64,000 bases of DNA, taken from Aestuariirhabdus sp049985285. GTDB taxonomy: Bacteria; Pseudomonadota; Gammaproteobacteria; Pseudomonadales; Aestuariirhabdaceae. Numbering within the stretch: the stretch's first letter is position 1; the number at the start of each line of letters is the position of its first letter. This document shows positions 42,797 to 52,614 of this stretch, one piece after another. A program made the position numbers and the translations under genes. The stretch covers positions 1,302,001-1,366,000 of the forward strand of contig NZ_JBNIEU010000001.1 in assembly GCF_049985285.1 (NCBI RefSeq), written 5' to 3'. Under the pieces are notes generated by a model. The model was not told where the DNA came from. It made no database searches and saw only the letters and a list, made by a program, of their open reading frames with translations.

Positions 42797-44281
42797 ATGC
42801 AAGATTTGGTGAATACCCTTAACGGGTTTATCTGGAGCCCGGCGCTGATCTATCTGTGCCTGGGCGCGGGTCTGTTTTTCTCTATCCTGACCCGGTTCGT
42901 GCAGGTTCGTCACTTTGGTGAGATGTGGCGGCTACTATTCTCCGGTAAGGAATCCGATAAGGGTATCTCCTCCTTCCAGGCCTTGGCGGTATCTCTTTCT
43001 GGTCGTGTGGGTACCGGTAATATTGCCGGTGTCGCCGCCGCGATCGGCTTTGGTGGCCCGGGTGCCGTGTTCTGGATGTGGATGGTGGCCTTTTTGGGCG
43101 CGGCTACCGCGTACATCGAATCCACCCTTGCGCAGATCTACAAAGAGGAGCAGGAGGGCCAATATCGAGGTGGCCCCGCTTACTATATCGAGAAAGCGAT
43201 GGGGCAGAAGTGGTACGCCTGGATCTTTGCCATCTCCACCATTGTGGCCGTCGGTGTGCTGCTACCTGGCGTGCAGTCCAACAGCATCGGTAACGCCGTG
43301 GAGCTGGCCTTCGGCAGTGGTGCCATGATCGATACGGCGATGGGCGAGATCAGCTTTGCCAAGATTCTGACCGCGACGGTGGTTGTCATGGTGTTGGCCT
43401 TCATCATCTTTGGTGGCGTCAAGCGAATTGCGCACTTTACCCAGTTTGTGGTGCCGTTTATGGCTCTGGCCTACATCGTAATCGCGTGCGTGATCATCGC
43501 CCTGAATATCAGCGAGGTGCCTGCAATTTTTGGAATGATCCTGAACGATGCATTCACTCCCATGGCAGGTGTTGGCGCTGCAATCGGGTGGGGCGTAAAG
43601 CGCGGTGTCTACTCCAACGAAGCGGGCCAGGGAACCGGACCTCACGCAGCGGCAGCGGCTGAAGTGCAGCACCCCGCCCAACAGGGGCTGGTGCAGGCGT
43701 TCTCTGTGTACGTAGATACCCTCTTCGTGTGCTCGGCTACGGCCTTTATGATCCTGATTACCGGCGCGTACAACGTGCACGGTGTCGGTGATGCGTTTCT
43801 GGTGCAGAATATCGCTGCTGAGATCGCCGCGAACAGCCCGGCCTATACCCAAACCGCGGTTGAAAGCGTTTTGCCGGGCGTCGGTAAACCTTTCGTGGCG
43901 CTAGCGCTGTTCTTCTTCTCCTTCACCACAATCCTGGCGTACTACTACATCGCCGAGACCAATGTGGCGTACATCAAACGCACGATCCATGTGCCGGGTC
44001 TGACCTTTGCGTTGAAGATCGCGCTCATGGCATCAACTTTCTACGGCGCCGTAAAAACTGCGGATCTAGCCTGGGGGATGGGCGATGTGGGTGTGGGCCT
44101 GATGGCGTGGTTGAACATCATCGGCATCCTGATCATCTTCTTTATGGCACGGCCTGCCATCAAAGCGCTGAAGGATTACGAGCGCCAGCAGAAAGAGGGT
44201 GTCGAGAAATACACCTTTGACCCTGAAAATCTTGGCATCAAGAATGCGGATTTCTGGGTGAAGCGTAACGCCGAAAAGTAA
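42797..44281 (+). CDS. Sodium:alanine/glycine symporter, AGCS family
   Basis: Imports alanine, glycine or related amino acids with sodium. The 494 residues have about ten membrane helices and the family blocks SSFQALAVSLSGRVGTGNIA and GWGVKRGVYSNEAGQGTGPH. ATG 42797 is chosen over a longer frame at 42698 because TGGAGTG precedes it and the product starts MQDLVNTLNGFIWSPALIY as family members do. A strong terminator follows. The exact amino acid is not determinable from sequence. Confidence 0.9.
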   Translation: MQDLVNTLNGFIWSPALIYLCLGAGLFFSILTRFVQVRHFGEMWRLLFSGKESDKGISSFQALAVSLSGRVGTGNIAGVAAAIGFGGPGAVFWMWMVAFLGAATAYIESTLAQIYKEEQEGQYRGGPAYYIEKAMGQKWYAWIFAISTIVAVGVLLPGVQSNSIGNAVELAFGSGAMIDTAMGEISFAKILTATVVVMVLAFIIFGGVKRIAHFTQFVVPFMALAYIVIACVIIALNISEVPAIFGMILNDAFTPMAGVGAAIGWGVKRGVYSNEAGQGTGPHAAAAAEVQHPAQQGLVQAFSVYVDTLFVCSATAFMILITGAYNVHGVGDAFLVQNIAAEIAANSPAYTQTAVESVLPGVGKPFVALALFFFSFTTILAYYYIAETNVAYIKRTIHVPGLTFALKIALMASTFYGAVKTADLAWGMGDVGVGLMAWLNIIGILIIFFMARPAIKALKDYERQQKEGVEKYTFDPENLGIKNADFWVKRNAEK

Positions 44282-44307
44282 CCGGAAAATGAGTGCGGAT
44301 TAACGAA

Positions 44308-44334
44308 AAGCCACGCCCAAAGCGTGGCTTTTTT
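44308..44334 (+). terminator. Rho-independent terminator after the AGCS symporter
   Basis: AAGCCACGC-CCAAA-GCGTGGCTT is a perfect 9-bp stem with a 5-base loop and a run of six T. Confidence 0.92.
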
Positions 44335-44472
44335 AGTTCACAAGGGCGAAGGGGGGGTACTGGGGATCTATAATTTGCGTCGGCAAAGGGGCCCTCAGCT
44401 GCTATGGTTAGCGTTTGCCATCGCGGCGGTATATCGCGGGGTATCGTTGCGCATTGAAAGACAGGAGTTGCA

Positions 44473-45396
44473 GTGCAATCAATAATCTCCGTTACCGGTC
44501 TCGGTAAAACCTACGACTCAGGCTTTGAAGCCTTGCGCGACATCCACCTGGATATTCGCCGCGGCGAGATCTTTGCGCTGTTGGGTCCCAACGGCGCGGG
44601 CAAAACCACCCTGATCAGTATTCTGTGCGGTATTGTTAACCCGAGCGGGGGCACGGTGCTAGCAGGTGGGCACGACATTACCCGGGAGTACCGAGCGGCG
44701 CGGAGTAAAATCGGCCTGGTTCCCCAGGAGCTCTGCACCGACTCCTTTGAAAGTGTGTGGGCGACGGTCAAGTTTAGTCGCGGACTCTTCGGCAAGCCTC
44801 CCAATGGAGCCTATCTCGAACAGATATTGCGTCAGCTCTCCCTCTGGGACAAAAAAGATGCCCAGTTGCGCGAGCTCTCAGGGGGTATGAAGCGGCGGGT
44901 GATGATCGCCAAGGCACTCTCCCATGAGCCCGACATCCTGTTTCTGGATGAGCCGACTGCGGGGGTCGATGTCGAGCTGCGCCGTGATATGTGGAATATG
45001 GTGCGTGAGCTGCGTGAGCGGGGGGTCACGATTATTCTTACTACCCATTACATCGAGGAGGCCGAGGAGATGGCCGATCGAATCGGTGTGATTAACAGGG
45101 GGCAACTGATTCTGGTTGAGGAGAAGGAGGCGCTGATGGCGCAGCTGGGCAAGAAAGAGTTGCGGGTCTCCTTACAGGAGCCCCTGCAGGAATTGCCCGC
45201 GGTGCTGGAACCCTACCAATTGGGGTTGTGTGAAGAGGGTCATGTGCTGGTTTACGGGTACGATACCCAACAAACAACCAATGGCATTGCTGATCTTTTG
45301 CGTAGCCTTGCTGAGCTGGGGCTCGAAGTCAGGGATTTGCATTCGAGCGAAAGCTCCCTGGAGGAGATATTTGTGAACCTGGTACGAGGAAGCTGA
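44473..45396 (+). CDS. ABC-2 transporter ATP-binding protein
   Basis: Powers the membrane partner encoded next. The 307 residues show Walker A GPNGAGKTTLIS, the Q-loop region LVPQEL, signature LSGGMKRRVMIAK, Walker B ILFLDEPTAGVD and the H-loop LTTHYIEEAEEM. The start is GTG 44473, with AGGAG eight bases upstream. A TATAAT at 44369-44374 in the gap upstream could be its -10 box. The type resembles E. coli YadG. The substrate is unknown; the permease starts one base after its stop. Confidence 0.9.
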   Translation: MQSIISVTGLGKTYDSGFEALRDIHLDIRRGEIFALLGPNGAGKTTLISILCGIVNPSGGTVLAGGHDITREYRAARSKIGLVPQELCTDSFESVWATVKFSRGLFGKPPNGAYLEQILRQLSLWDKKDAQLRELSGGMKRRVMIAKALSHEPDILFLDEPTAGVDVELRRDMWNMVRELRERGVTIILTTHYIEEAEEMADRIGVINRGQLILVEEKEALMAQLGKKELRVSLQEPLQELPAVLEPYQLGLCEEGHVLVYGYDTQQTTNGIADLLRSLAELGLEVRDLHSSESSLEEIFVNLVRGS

Positions 45397-45397
45397 T

Positions 45398-46159
45398 ATG
45401 AACCTCCATGGAATACGGGCTATTTATACCTTTGAGATGGCGCGTGCCTGGCGCACCCTGATGCAGAGCATCGCCTCGCCGGTCCTCTCAACAACCCTCT
45501 ATTTTGTCGTCTTTGGTACCGCCATTGGTAACCGCATGGGTGATATTGATGGCATCAGCTACGGCGCCTTTATTATTCCCGGACTGGTGATGCTGTCGTT
45601 GCTGGGGGAGAGTATTTCCAACGCCTCTTTTGGTATCTTCTTCCCCAAGTTTTCCGGCACCATTTATGAGGTGCTGTCGGCTCCGGTATCCCCCTTCGAG
45701 ATCGTTACCGGCTATGTGGGGGCGGCGGCGACCAAATCGATTTTACTGGGGCTGTTGATTCTGTTGACTGCACGCCTGTTCGTTGACTACCAGATTCAGC
45801 ACCCGGTGTGGATGCTGGTGTTTCTGGTATTAACGGCGGTTACCTTTAGCCTGTTTGGGTTTGTTATCGGCATCTGGGCCGATGACTTCCAGAAACTGCA
45901 GATCATTCCGTTGATGGTTATAACGCCCTTGACCTTCCTCGGCGGCGCCTTCTACTCCATTAGCATGCTGCCCGAACCCTGGCAGACCCTGACCCTGTTT
46001 AACCCCGTGGTTTACCTGATCAGCGGTTTTCGTTGGGCGTTTTATGGGGTTGCTGACGTCAACCTTGGCCTCAGCCTGGGGATGACTCTGTTGTTTCTGA
46101 TCCTCTGTCTTGGCGCGGTGTGGTGGATATTCCGCACCGGCTACCGGATCAAGAGCTGA
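45398..46159 (+). CDS. ABC-2 transporter permease
   Basis: The 253-residue membrane partner of the preceding ATPase, with about six helices and the ABC-2 signature region (PLMVITPLTFLGGAFYSISM, then LFNPVVYLISGFRW). It resembles E. coli YadH. It starts after a 1-bp gap, so translation is coupled. Exporters of this class move lipids, polysaccharides or drugs; nothing here decides between them. The gene after it is an AT-rich acyltransferase. Confidence 0.9.
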   Translation: MNLHGIRAIYTFEMARAWRTLMQSIASPVLSTTLYFVVFGTAIGNRMGDIDGISYGAFIIPGLVMLSLLGESISNASFGIFFPKFSGTIYEVLSAPVSPFEIVTGYVGAAATKSILLGLLILLTARLFVDYQIQHPVWMLVFLVLTAVTFSLFGFVIGIWADDFQKLQIIPLMVITPLTFLGGAFYSISMLPEPWQTLTLFNPVVYLISGFRWAFYGVADVNLGLSLGMTLLFLILCLGAVWWIFRTGYRIKS

Positions 46160-46372
46160 GTGGTGCGCATGGATATGTGATAATAAAATCACACACTGCC
46201 AGGAAACTGCTAAATCAAGAGGGCTTAGCGTCTGTAATGGTGCGTTTTCTTGAATGCGTCGTTTTAGTAAGGCGTGTGTTGAAATAGCAACTTAAGCCTG
46301 GTTGATTTGTTATTAAATGACGTAGGTTTTAGAAAGCTGTCTTACAGCTGGATTGATAGAGAGGTTGGTCAG

Positions 46373-48268
46373 TTGGAATTTAGAAGTGATATTAATGCGT
46401 TAAGAGCTGTTGCTGTTGTATCAGTTGTTTTGTTTCATTTTGGCTTGCCTGTATTTTTCGGTGGGTTCGTCGGTGTAGATGTCTTTTTTGTGATCTCCGG
46501 GTTCCTCATGACTGGAATAATTATTAAGGGGCTACATGAGGGCCGGTTCTCTTTGTTGAGATTTTATGCTTCAAGGTCTCGCAGAATCATACCTGCTTTG
46601 GCAGTTATGTGCTTCGCTCTTCTTGTTTTTGGTTTTATTTATCTTCCGCTCGAAGATTTCAGAGATCTTGCAAAAGGAATTAAAAATAGTCTTTTTTTTG
46701 GCTCGAACTTCTATTTCGCGGGTGACGGTGGGTATTTTGACGCCCCGCTAAGTGAAAACTGGATGCTTCATACCTGGTCTCTATCTGTAGAGTGGCAGTT
46801 CTATATGGTGTATCCAATCCTTTTGATTGTATTGCATAGATTTTTAGGGTTTCGGGGAGTAAAAATCACGCTTGTATTAATTGCGGTAATGTCGCTGGTT
46901 TTGTCAGTTTACGTTACAAGTTATAACGCAACATATGCTTTTTATATGCTCCCTACCAGAGCTTGGCAAATGATAGCAGGAGGCTTGGTTTTTTTGTTTC
47001 CCTTGGCTCTTTCTAAAGCTCAGGGGCGTTTTTTTGAAGTGTTAGGTCTTTCGTTCATTTTTATTAGTGTGTATTTTTTTTCTGAAGAGTTGCTGTGGCC
47101 GGGTTATTTGGCGCTGTTACCCGTTGTGGGCGCTGTTTTAGTTATCTATGGCAATTCTTCATCGAGGTTTAGCCGTAACAGGTTGCTCCAGTTTGTAGGT
47201 AAAATATCGTATTCAGTATATTTATGGCACTGGCCTCTGGTGGTGTTTTTGTATACTTGTGGGCTTCTTGGTAGCTTGTACGCTGTTACGGCTGGAATAG
47301 CGCTATCCTTTGTTTTAGGTGCGTTTTCTTTTTATCTCATAGAGTCTAAAGAGTCGATGTTGCCTTCGGCACTTAGGATGCTAGGTAAGTATCTCTTGGT
47401 TGTCATCTCTGTTGCTGGTGTATCGGCCGCAATGGCGTCCGCGGCGAAAAAATACCCCGATATTAGATTCCCCTATGTGGAATTTGGTCAGCCTGATTAT
47501 CGTAGTAAATATTTTTCACAGGAGTGTTTTCCTAATGATTATAAAGCTGCGGAATGTAAATTAGGGGAGGGGGAAGTTTCTGTTATTTTGTTTGGCGATA
47601 GCCATGCGCAATCAACAGCGGCAGCTGTTCAGTTGGTGAATAAATCGGCGGCGCTGTCGTGGGCGCGAGGCGGATGTCCTACTCTTCTTAATTTCAGCAT
47701 GCGTGATAAAAAACTTGAAGATGTATGCAGGGCATTTGTAAGGGATAAAGTAAATATTCTGGCTGACTCTTTTAACGGCATTCCTTTAGTTGTTTTTAAC
47801 CATTTCAGTCTCTATTTAGATCAAAGTCGTGATAATGATTTTAAGGTATATTTTAATGGGGATGCTAATCAGGGCGGGGATGGTCTGTATAAAGATTATA
47901 GAAGGGAGTATGTTAGCACTATATGTGAATTGTCTGTGAATAGGCCTGTATTTATTGTTAGGCCCGTCCCTGTTATGCCGTTCAGTGTATACAAAGGTTT
48001 GAATTTACAAAAGAAAATTCTGGGTGAGAACGCTGATATAGCAATCTCACTGGACGAGCATGTTAAGCGAAATCATGAGGCAAATTTAGCTATCGATGAA
48101 GCTCGAAAAGAGTGCAATGTAAAAGTTCTTGACCCAGCACCCTATCTTTGCCCCGACGGCAAATGCTTAGGCTCTTACAATGGAAAACCACTCTACTATG
48201 ATGATAACCATCTAGTAGATGCGGGCAACGATTTACTAAAAGAGTTGTTTATTGACGTAGTTAGGTAG
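46373..48268 (+). CDS. Acyltransferase 3 / SGNH-domain O-acetyltransferase (OafA/YrhL type)
   Basis: An inner-membrane enzyme that moves acetyl groups to cell-surface sugars. The N-terminal part (about 340 residues) has ten or so helices with SDINALRAVAVVSVVLFHFG, GVDVFFVISGFLMTG and RFYASRSRRIIPAL. The C-terminal periplasmic part is an SGNH hydrolase-like domain with ILFGDSHAQS and a catalytic DDNHL near the end. I start at TTG 46373, where AGAGAGG precedes and the product begins LEFRSDINALRA like its relatives; the frame is open from TTG 46307. Codon use is clearly AT-rich compared with neighbours, so it was probably acquired. The target polysaccharide is unknown. Confidence 0.88.
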   Translation: MEFRSDINALRAVAVVSVVLFHFGLPVFFGGFVGVDVFFVISGFLMTGIIIKGLHEGRFSLLRFYASRSRRIIPALAVMCFALLVFGFIYLPLEDFRDLAKGIKNSLFFGSNFYFAGDGGYFDAPLSENWMLHTWSLSVEWQFYMVYPILLIVLHRFLGFRGVKITLVLIAVMSLVLSVYVTSYNATYAFYMLPTRAWQMIAGGLVFLFPLALSKAQGRFFEVLGLSFIFISVYFFSEELLWPGYLALLPVVGAVLVIYGNSSSRFSRNRLLQFVGKISYSVYLWHWPLVVFLYTCGLLGSLYAVTAGIALSFVLGAFSFYLIESKESMLPSALRMLGKYLLVVISVAGVSAAMASAAKKYPDIRFPYVEFGQPDYRSKYFSQECFPNDYKAAECKLGEGEVSVILFGDSHAQSTAAAVQLVNKSAALSWARGGCPTLLNFSMRDKKLEDVCRAFVRDKVNILADSFNGIPLVVFNHFSLYLDQSRDNDFKVYFNGDANQGGDGLYKDYRREYVSTICELSVNRPVFIVRPVPVMPFSVYKGLNLQKKILGENADIAISLDEHVKRNHEANLAIDEARKECNVKVLDPAPYLCPDGKCLGSYNGKPLYYDDNHLVDAGNDLLKELFIDVVR

Positions 48269-48341
48269 AAAACATCATAGATCTACGCCGGTAAGAGAAG
48301 TGTGACTATCAACAGGAAATACTCACTGATCCGTCACTCGT

Positions 48342-48379
48342 ATGCTACTCCCTCTGTACAAACGCAGAAGGAGTAGCAT
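48342..48379. terminator. Strong inverted repeat between convergent acyltransferase and ppaC
   Basis: Ten-base arms ATGCTACTCC (48342-48351) and GGAGTAGCAT (48370-48379) pair perfectly, and TCTG/CAGA pair inside. It lies between two convergent genes. Neither strand shows a T tract, so its role as terminator is likely but not certain. Confidence 0.55.
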
Positions 48380-48435
48380 GTATTGGTGACTTCTAGTGGT
48401 ACTAAGTCAGGGTAAACTCAGTACAGACCGGCCGA

Positions 48436-49356
48436 TCAGGCGAAGGCTTTTTCCAGTGGCGGAACCACCTGCTTCTTGCGGCTCAACACGCCGTCGAGCC
48501 AGACCTTGCCGTCGATGATGGAGGTATCAAAGGCCCCCTCGACAATGGACAGGTCATCCCCGACCACCAGCAGTTCAGACCCCTCTTGCATGATATCGGT
48601 CAGCAGCAGGCAGACGCTGTGGCGGCCCCCCTCCTGTTTGAGACGTGCAATATCGGTTTGCAGATCGGCTTTGACACTATCAAATACCGACAGGTCGACG
48701 GTTTCGAGTTGGCCAATGCCCACTCTTTTTCCGCTCATCTCGAAATCCTTGAAGTCGCGCATGACCAGTTCGCGCACCGGGGTGCCCTCGACCCGTGATT
48801 TCACTTTGAACATCTCCACGCCGAAGGCTTTGTAGTCTTCGACGCCGGCGATGGCCGCCAGGGTTTCGACGGCGGCAACGTCAACCGGAGTACAGGTGGG
48901 GGACTTGAAAATTACGGTATCGCTGAGGATCGCGCTCATCATGATGCCGGCAATGCCCTTGGGCACCTCGACGTTGTAGTAGTCGTACATCTCTTTGATG
49001 ATGGTGTTGCTGCACCCGACCGGGCGGATCCAGCATTCCAGCGGCGCGGAGGTGGTGATATCTCCCAGCTTGTGGTGATCAACGATACCCAGCACGGTGG
49101 CCTCGGAAAGGTCATCGGGGCTTTGGGCCCGATCAGAGTGGTCGACGATGTACACCGATTCGCCAGCGAATGAGGTTTTCAGCTCGGGGGTATCGAGGCC
49201 AAAAGTATCGAGGATAAAGGTGGTTTCGGGGTTCAGCTCTCCCATTCGAACCGGAACGGCTTCTTCACCGATGGCATTTTTCAGGTAGGCGAGGGAGATG
49301 GCGGAGCAGATCGAGTCGCTGTCCGGGATTTTGTGGCCAAGTACGTAAGCGGGCAT
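48436..49356 (-). CDS. ppaC: Manganese-dependent inorganic pyrophosphatase (family II)
   Basis: Hydrolyses pyrophosphate to phosphate. The 306 residues show the DHH-family metal sites GHKIPDSDSICSAIS, IVDHSDRAQ and LGIVDHHKLGD, and the C-terminal substrate motif SRKKQVVP. Cytoplasmic. No CBS domains are present, so it is the short, unregulated form. Upstream lies the MFS gene on the same strand with 118 bp between. Family II enzymes are common in marine gammaproteobacteria. Confidence 0.95.
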   Translation of the reverse strand: MPAYVLGHKIPDSDSICSAISLAYLKNAIGEEAVPVRMGELNPETTFILDTFGLDTPELKTSFAGESVYIVDHSDRAQSPDDLSEATVLGIVDHHKLGDITTSAPLECWIRPVGCSNTIIKEMYDYYNVEVPKGIAGIMMSAILSDTVIFKSPTCTPVDVAAVETLAAIAGVEDYKAFGVEMFKVKSRVEGTPVRELVMRDFKDFEMSGKRVGIGQLETVDLSVFDSVKADLQTDIARLKQEGGRHSVCLLLTDIMQEGSELLVVGDDLSIVEGAFDTSIIDGKVWLDGVLSRKKQVVPPLEKAFA

Positions 49357-49474
49357 AACAACCTCCAGTAAATTGGCGCACGACTATACCAAAAAACAGC
49401 GAGAACGGTAGCCACTACGTTGGTCGATTAATGCTCAACGGGAGCCCGGTGACGCCCTCTTTTCGAGCGAGGCG

Positions 49475-51604
49475 CTAACGTCGGTTGAAACCCAGGGGGT
49501 CCGGATCCTCTGGGCGAGCATCAATGCTCTCGGCCAGCTCCGCGTCGACAGACTGCTCCCCGTCGCTCAGCTCATCGATCAGGTCGCTGGCCACCTCGGG
49601 AATAGCGGCCACGACCGCGCAGGCGATATTGAATGACTCGTCGGGGGCAGCATCGGAGATGCGCGAAACAAACTCAACGGCATCCAGGTTGAGTGCTTGC
49701 AGTGCTTCCTCGGGGCTGTTGATGTCATCTATGGTGTCGATCATATCCTCAATGGCTTCATCGCTACGGGCCTCTGACAGATTTTCGGCATACTCTTCGG
49801 CGACCTGGGACGCCGCAGAGGGCATGGATTCTACCAGGGTTGCCGCGATGTCCAGGGCCTGCTCGGGAACAAGGTCGGTAATTTTGCTAACCAGCTCGAC
49901 GACTGTTTGTTCGCTGGTATCCTCCCCGCGATCAGCTGGCCGCACGGCGGCATGCTCCTCTGCCAACACATGGGCATAATACTCCGCTACCTCCAGCGCC
50001 GACTCGGGAGCCGACTCAATGGCGATCCGGGCCATTTCAAGACGCAGGTCAGGCATCGTTTTGCCGATCTGGGCGGCAATTTCTACCACCTGCTCTGGCA
50101 TGGACTTGGCTAATTGTTCCACCAGAGCATAGGCTCGTTCGGGTTTTGCCCGCACTACCGCGGCGGTAATTTCGGCGGCCTGCTCGGGGACCGCATCCAG
50201 AAGGACCTGATAGAAGCGCATCGGGTCGATACCATCGGCGCTGGCCACCGCAGTGGCTATTTCGGAGCTGTGCTCTGAGCCGGCTACGACCACGGCTCGC
50301 GCCAGTTTGACCGCTGCCGCAGGGTCGGTCTCGGCCACCTCGGTGGCGATACGAGACTCTTCACTGACGAACGGGGTGATATCGCTGCGAGGGTCGAGGT
50401 CGACGATCATTGGTGCCGCTCCGGTCTGTACTGACATGTGCTCCTGCTCGGCTACCGGTAGCGCCTTGCGGGCCTTCATACGGTAAACAACAAAGAGTGC
50501 CAGCAGTCCTTGGGTCAGGGCTAAAAAGCTGAACAAAGCACTATGGCCGGCAAGGTCCATCACCAGTGAAGCCGTATAGGGGCCGATCATACCGCCCAGG
50601 GAGAATGCTAAAATCAGGCACCCCATCGCGGCGACCATCTCACTGCTGCGCAGTTTGTCAAAGGATTCGGCGATGCTGATGGGATAAAGGCACGAAATAA
50701 TACCAGCGGTTATAGCGGTTACGCCGCAGACGGGCCAGAACAGGCCCGCATCGGCTAGCCGGGTAATGGACAGCCCCGCCAAGCCTGAGATCAGCAGCAA
50801 CGCCAGCAAGACGCTACGGCGATCGAACCGGTCGGCGAGGTAGCCCACCGGAAACTGCAATAGGAATCCGCCCATGATCGCCGAGGCCATAAATAGTGAA
50901 AGATTGGTACTGTCGATACCGTAGTGGTGGGCGAATACCGGTAACATATTGAATATGGCCGAATAGGCGATGCCCGCCATAAAACAGCTCATCACCCCCA
51001 GTGGCGAGCGGTGATAGAGGGAGCGCAATGACATCGCCGCTACATCCACTACAACCGGACCGGTTTGGCGGCTCAGAACCATTGGAATGACCGCGGCGGT
51101 GAGCAAGATGCCGGCGAGAACAAACAGCGTTTCTCCGGAAGGGGGCGCCAGATTGAGCAGGAACTGGCCCAGGAACAGGCCCACCATAGCCACCACCTGG
51201 TAGAATGCGAGCACGCGCCCGCGGTTTTTCTTGCTGGCGCTTTCGTTGAGCCAGCTCTCCATGGCGCAGTAGGCGCAGGCGTTACAGAAACCGATCACGA
51301 TGCGCATGGCACCCCAGAGTGCTGCATCGGTATAGAGGCTGCACAGCAAGATACTCACCGACGCGATGGCCATGCCGCCGGCAAACATTCGAATATGTCC
51401 TGCCCGCCTGATCAGGCGTCGAGCGTAAAGGCTACCCACCAGCATGCCGACAAAATAGAGCGATAGCACCATACCGATGGTGCCCGTGCCGAAGGCTTCG
51501 ACCTCCATGCGCACAGGCAGCAGGATGTTGATCAAGCCATTGCCCAGCATCATGATAAAGCAGCTAACCAGCAAGGAAGCTAAGGGTAAAAAGGTATGGC
51601 GCAT
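49475..51604 (-). CDS. MFS transporter with long C-terminal 15-residue repeat domain
   Basis: A 709-residue fusion. Residues 1-375 form an MFS unit of about twelve helices similar to YcaD-type transporters (GRVLAFYQVVAMVGLFLGQF; FPVGYLADRFDRRSVL). The cytoplasmic remainder (about 400-700) is acidic and helical with a strict 15-residue period. Proline occurs at 473, 488, 503, 518 and 533, again at 580 and 595, and at 654 and 669, each in a unit like PEQAxEIAxxVxxxM. Pro428 fits the same register. The repeats may form a solenoid that binds a partner. The transported compound is unknown. The product is about 300 residues longer than usual MFS proteins. Confidence 0.85.
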   Translation of the reverse strand: MRHTFLPLASLLVSCFIMMLGNGLINILLPVRMEVEAFGTGTIGMVLSLYFVGMLVGSLYARRLIRRAGHIRMFAGGMAIASVSILLCSLYTDAALWGAMRIVIGFCNACAYCAMESWLNESASKKNRGRVLAFYQVVAMVGLFLGQFLLNLAPPSGETLFVLAGILLTAAVIPMVLSRQTGPVVVDVAAMSLRSLYHRSPLGVMSCFMAGIAYSAIFNMLPVFAHHYGIDSTNLSLFMASAIMGGFLLQFPVGYLADRFDRRSVLLALLLISGLAGLSITRLADAGLFWPVCGVTAITAGIISCLYPISIAESFDKLRSSEMVAAMGCLILAFSLGGMIGPYTASLVMDLAGHSALFSFLALTQGLLALFVVYRMKARKALPVAEQEHMSVQTGAAPMIVDLDPRSDITPFVSEESRIATEVAETDPAAAVKLARAVVVAGSEHSSEIATAVASADGIDPMRFYQVLLDAVPEQAAEITAAVVRAKPERAYALVEQLAKSMPEQVVEIAAQIGKTMPDLRLEMARIAIESAPESALEVAEYYAHVLAEEHAAVRPADRGEDTSEQTVVELVSKITDLVPEQALDIAATLVESMPSAASQVAEEYAENLSEARSDEAIEDMIDTIDDINSPEEALQALNLDAVEFVSRISDAAPDESFNIACAVVAAIPEVASDLIDELSDGEQSVDAELAESIDARPEDPDPLGFNRR

Positions 51605-51860
51605 AAACAGGGCCTGTGCGGTCGATAATTGGTGGGGAATTGGAGCAGTTTTGGCGCAGGCTACACAAGCCTTCGTTTGAAAGCTAATAATAGTTCAATA
51701 TCGGTTGAGGTGATTAATTCTCATATTGTTATGGTGTGTGGCAAGATGTGCGGCAACGAAGCCAGCAAGCGCTACGCTGCCATCGCCTCATTGCGCCCCC
51801 TGTTTGACCCTGCGATGGAAAAGATAAGGTGCTAGGGTGCCCGGGGGCAGATCGTGGCGT

Positions 51861-52370
51861 CTAATCGAGTGTTTGCAGCAGCCCTGAGTGGTAATCATCG
51901 GTGCTGATGTTCAGCCCCAAATGGGCGATCTTGTCATCGAGCCGCTGGATATCACGAATCAGCTGGTCTGCCGTCAGGGTGTTATCGTCCAGTTCGTAGA
52001 GCTGTTGACTGCCCCGGTAGCTGAAGTTCAATATCACCAGCGCATCCGGGTTATCATTTTCTGCCGCCGCATTAAGCTTGGCGGTTTTACGATAGATGCG
52101 ATTGAGCTCCTGCTTGAGTCTCCACACGTACATCACCTCGGACATATAGGGGTGCTGTCGGTAATGACGCAGCACCAGCGCGATTACTGCTCCTCCAATA
52201 GCCAGTCCCGCCAGATTGAGGGAAAAATTGGAGCCTCCCGGCTCGCCCAGCAAGTGGATGAGGAGGGTCGAGCTTGCCAGGGAGGTGGCCGCTAGCAACA
52301 CAATCACCGCCGCAATGACGCGATTAAGGTGCTTTCGGTAGATGCTTTTATCGATGGTTTGTAGTTGCAT
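51861..52370 (-). CDS. DUF3087 membrane protein
   Basis: The 169 residues have two membrane helices (about 15-40 and 48-68) followed by a cytoplasmic helical part with YMSEVMYVWRLKQELNRIYRK and NPDALVILNFSYRGSQQLYELD, which fit DUF3087. Function unknown. It lies downstream of the MFS gene's divergent-facing end and is divergent from the next gene. Full length appears intact. Confidence 0.7.
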   Translation of the reverse strand: MQLQTIDKSIYRKHLNRVIAAVIVLLAATSLASSTLLIHLLGEPGGSNFSLNLAGLAIGGAVIALVLRHYRQHPYMSEVMYVWRLKQELNRIYRKTAKLNAAAENDNPDALVILNFSYRGSQQLYELDDNTLTADQLIRDIQRLDDKIAHLGLNISTDDYHSGLLQTLD

Positions 52371-52614
52371 GTCAGGTGCTTGGATCCGGTTTTAGTCATC
52401 CGCAATTCTATACAATCCGGGGGGCTAATGTCTGGATTGGGTGATCGCGCAACAGGGAACGTCAATCTACCTCCAGTTGTGACCACCGCCCTCACCAGAT
52501 CGCAGCGCCTGTAGTAGGGTGTTCATCAAGACAAGCCTGCCCCGGTGTTTTGTCGTCGCGGGGAGGAGAAGATCAAAAAATGGGTTATGGTGCAATGGGC
52601 CTGAGGGGATTGTA

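Noticed and set aside
46176..46193. CRP-like site TGTGA...TCACA
   Set aside because: The half-sites are separated by 8 bases instead of 6, so it is treated as a plain hairpin or chance repeat.
48342..48379. Integron attC site next to the acyltransferase
   Set aside because: The arms are perfect but the conserved GTTRRRY and RYYYAAC core boxes are missing and no integrase is present.
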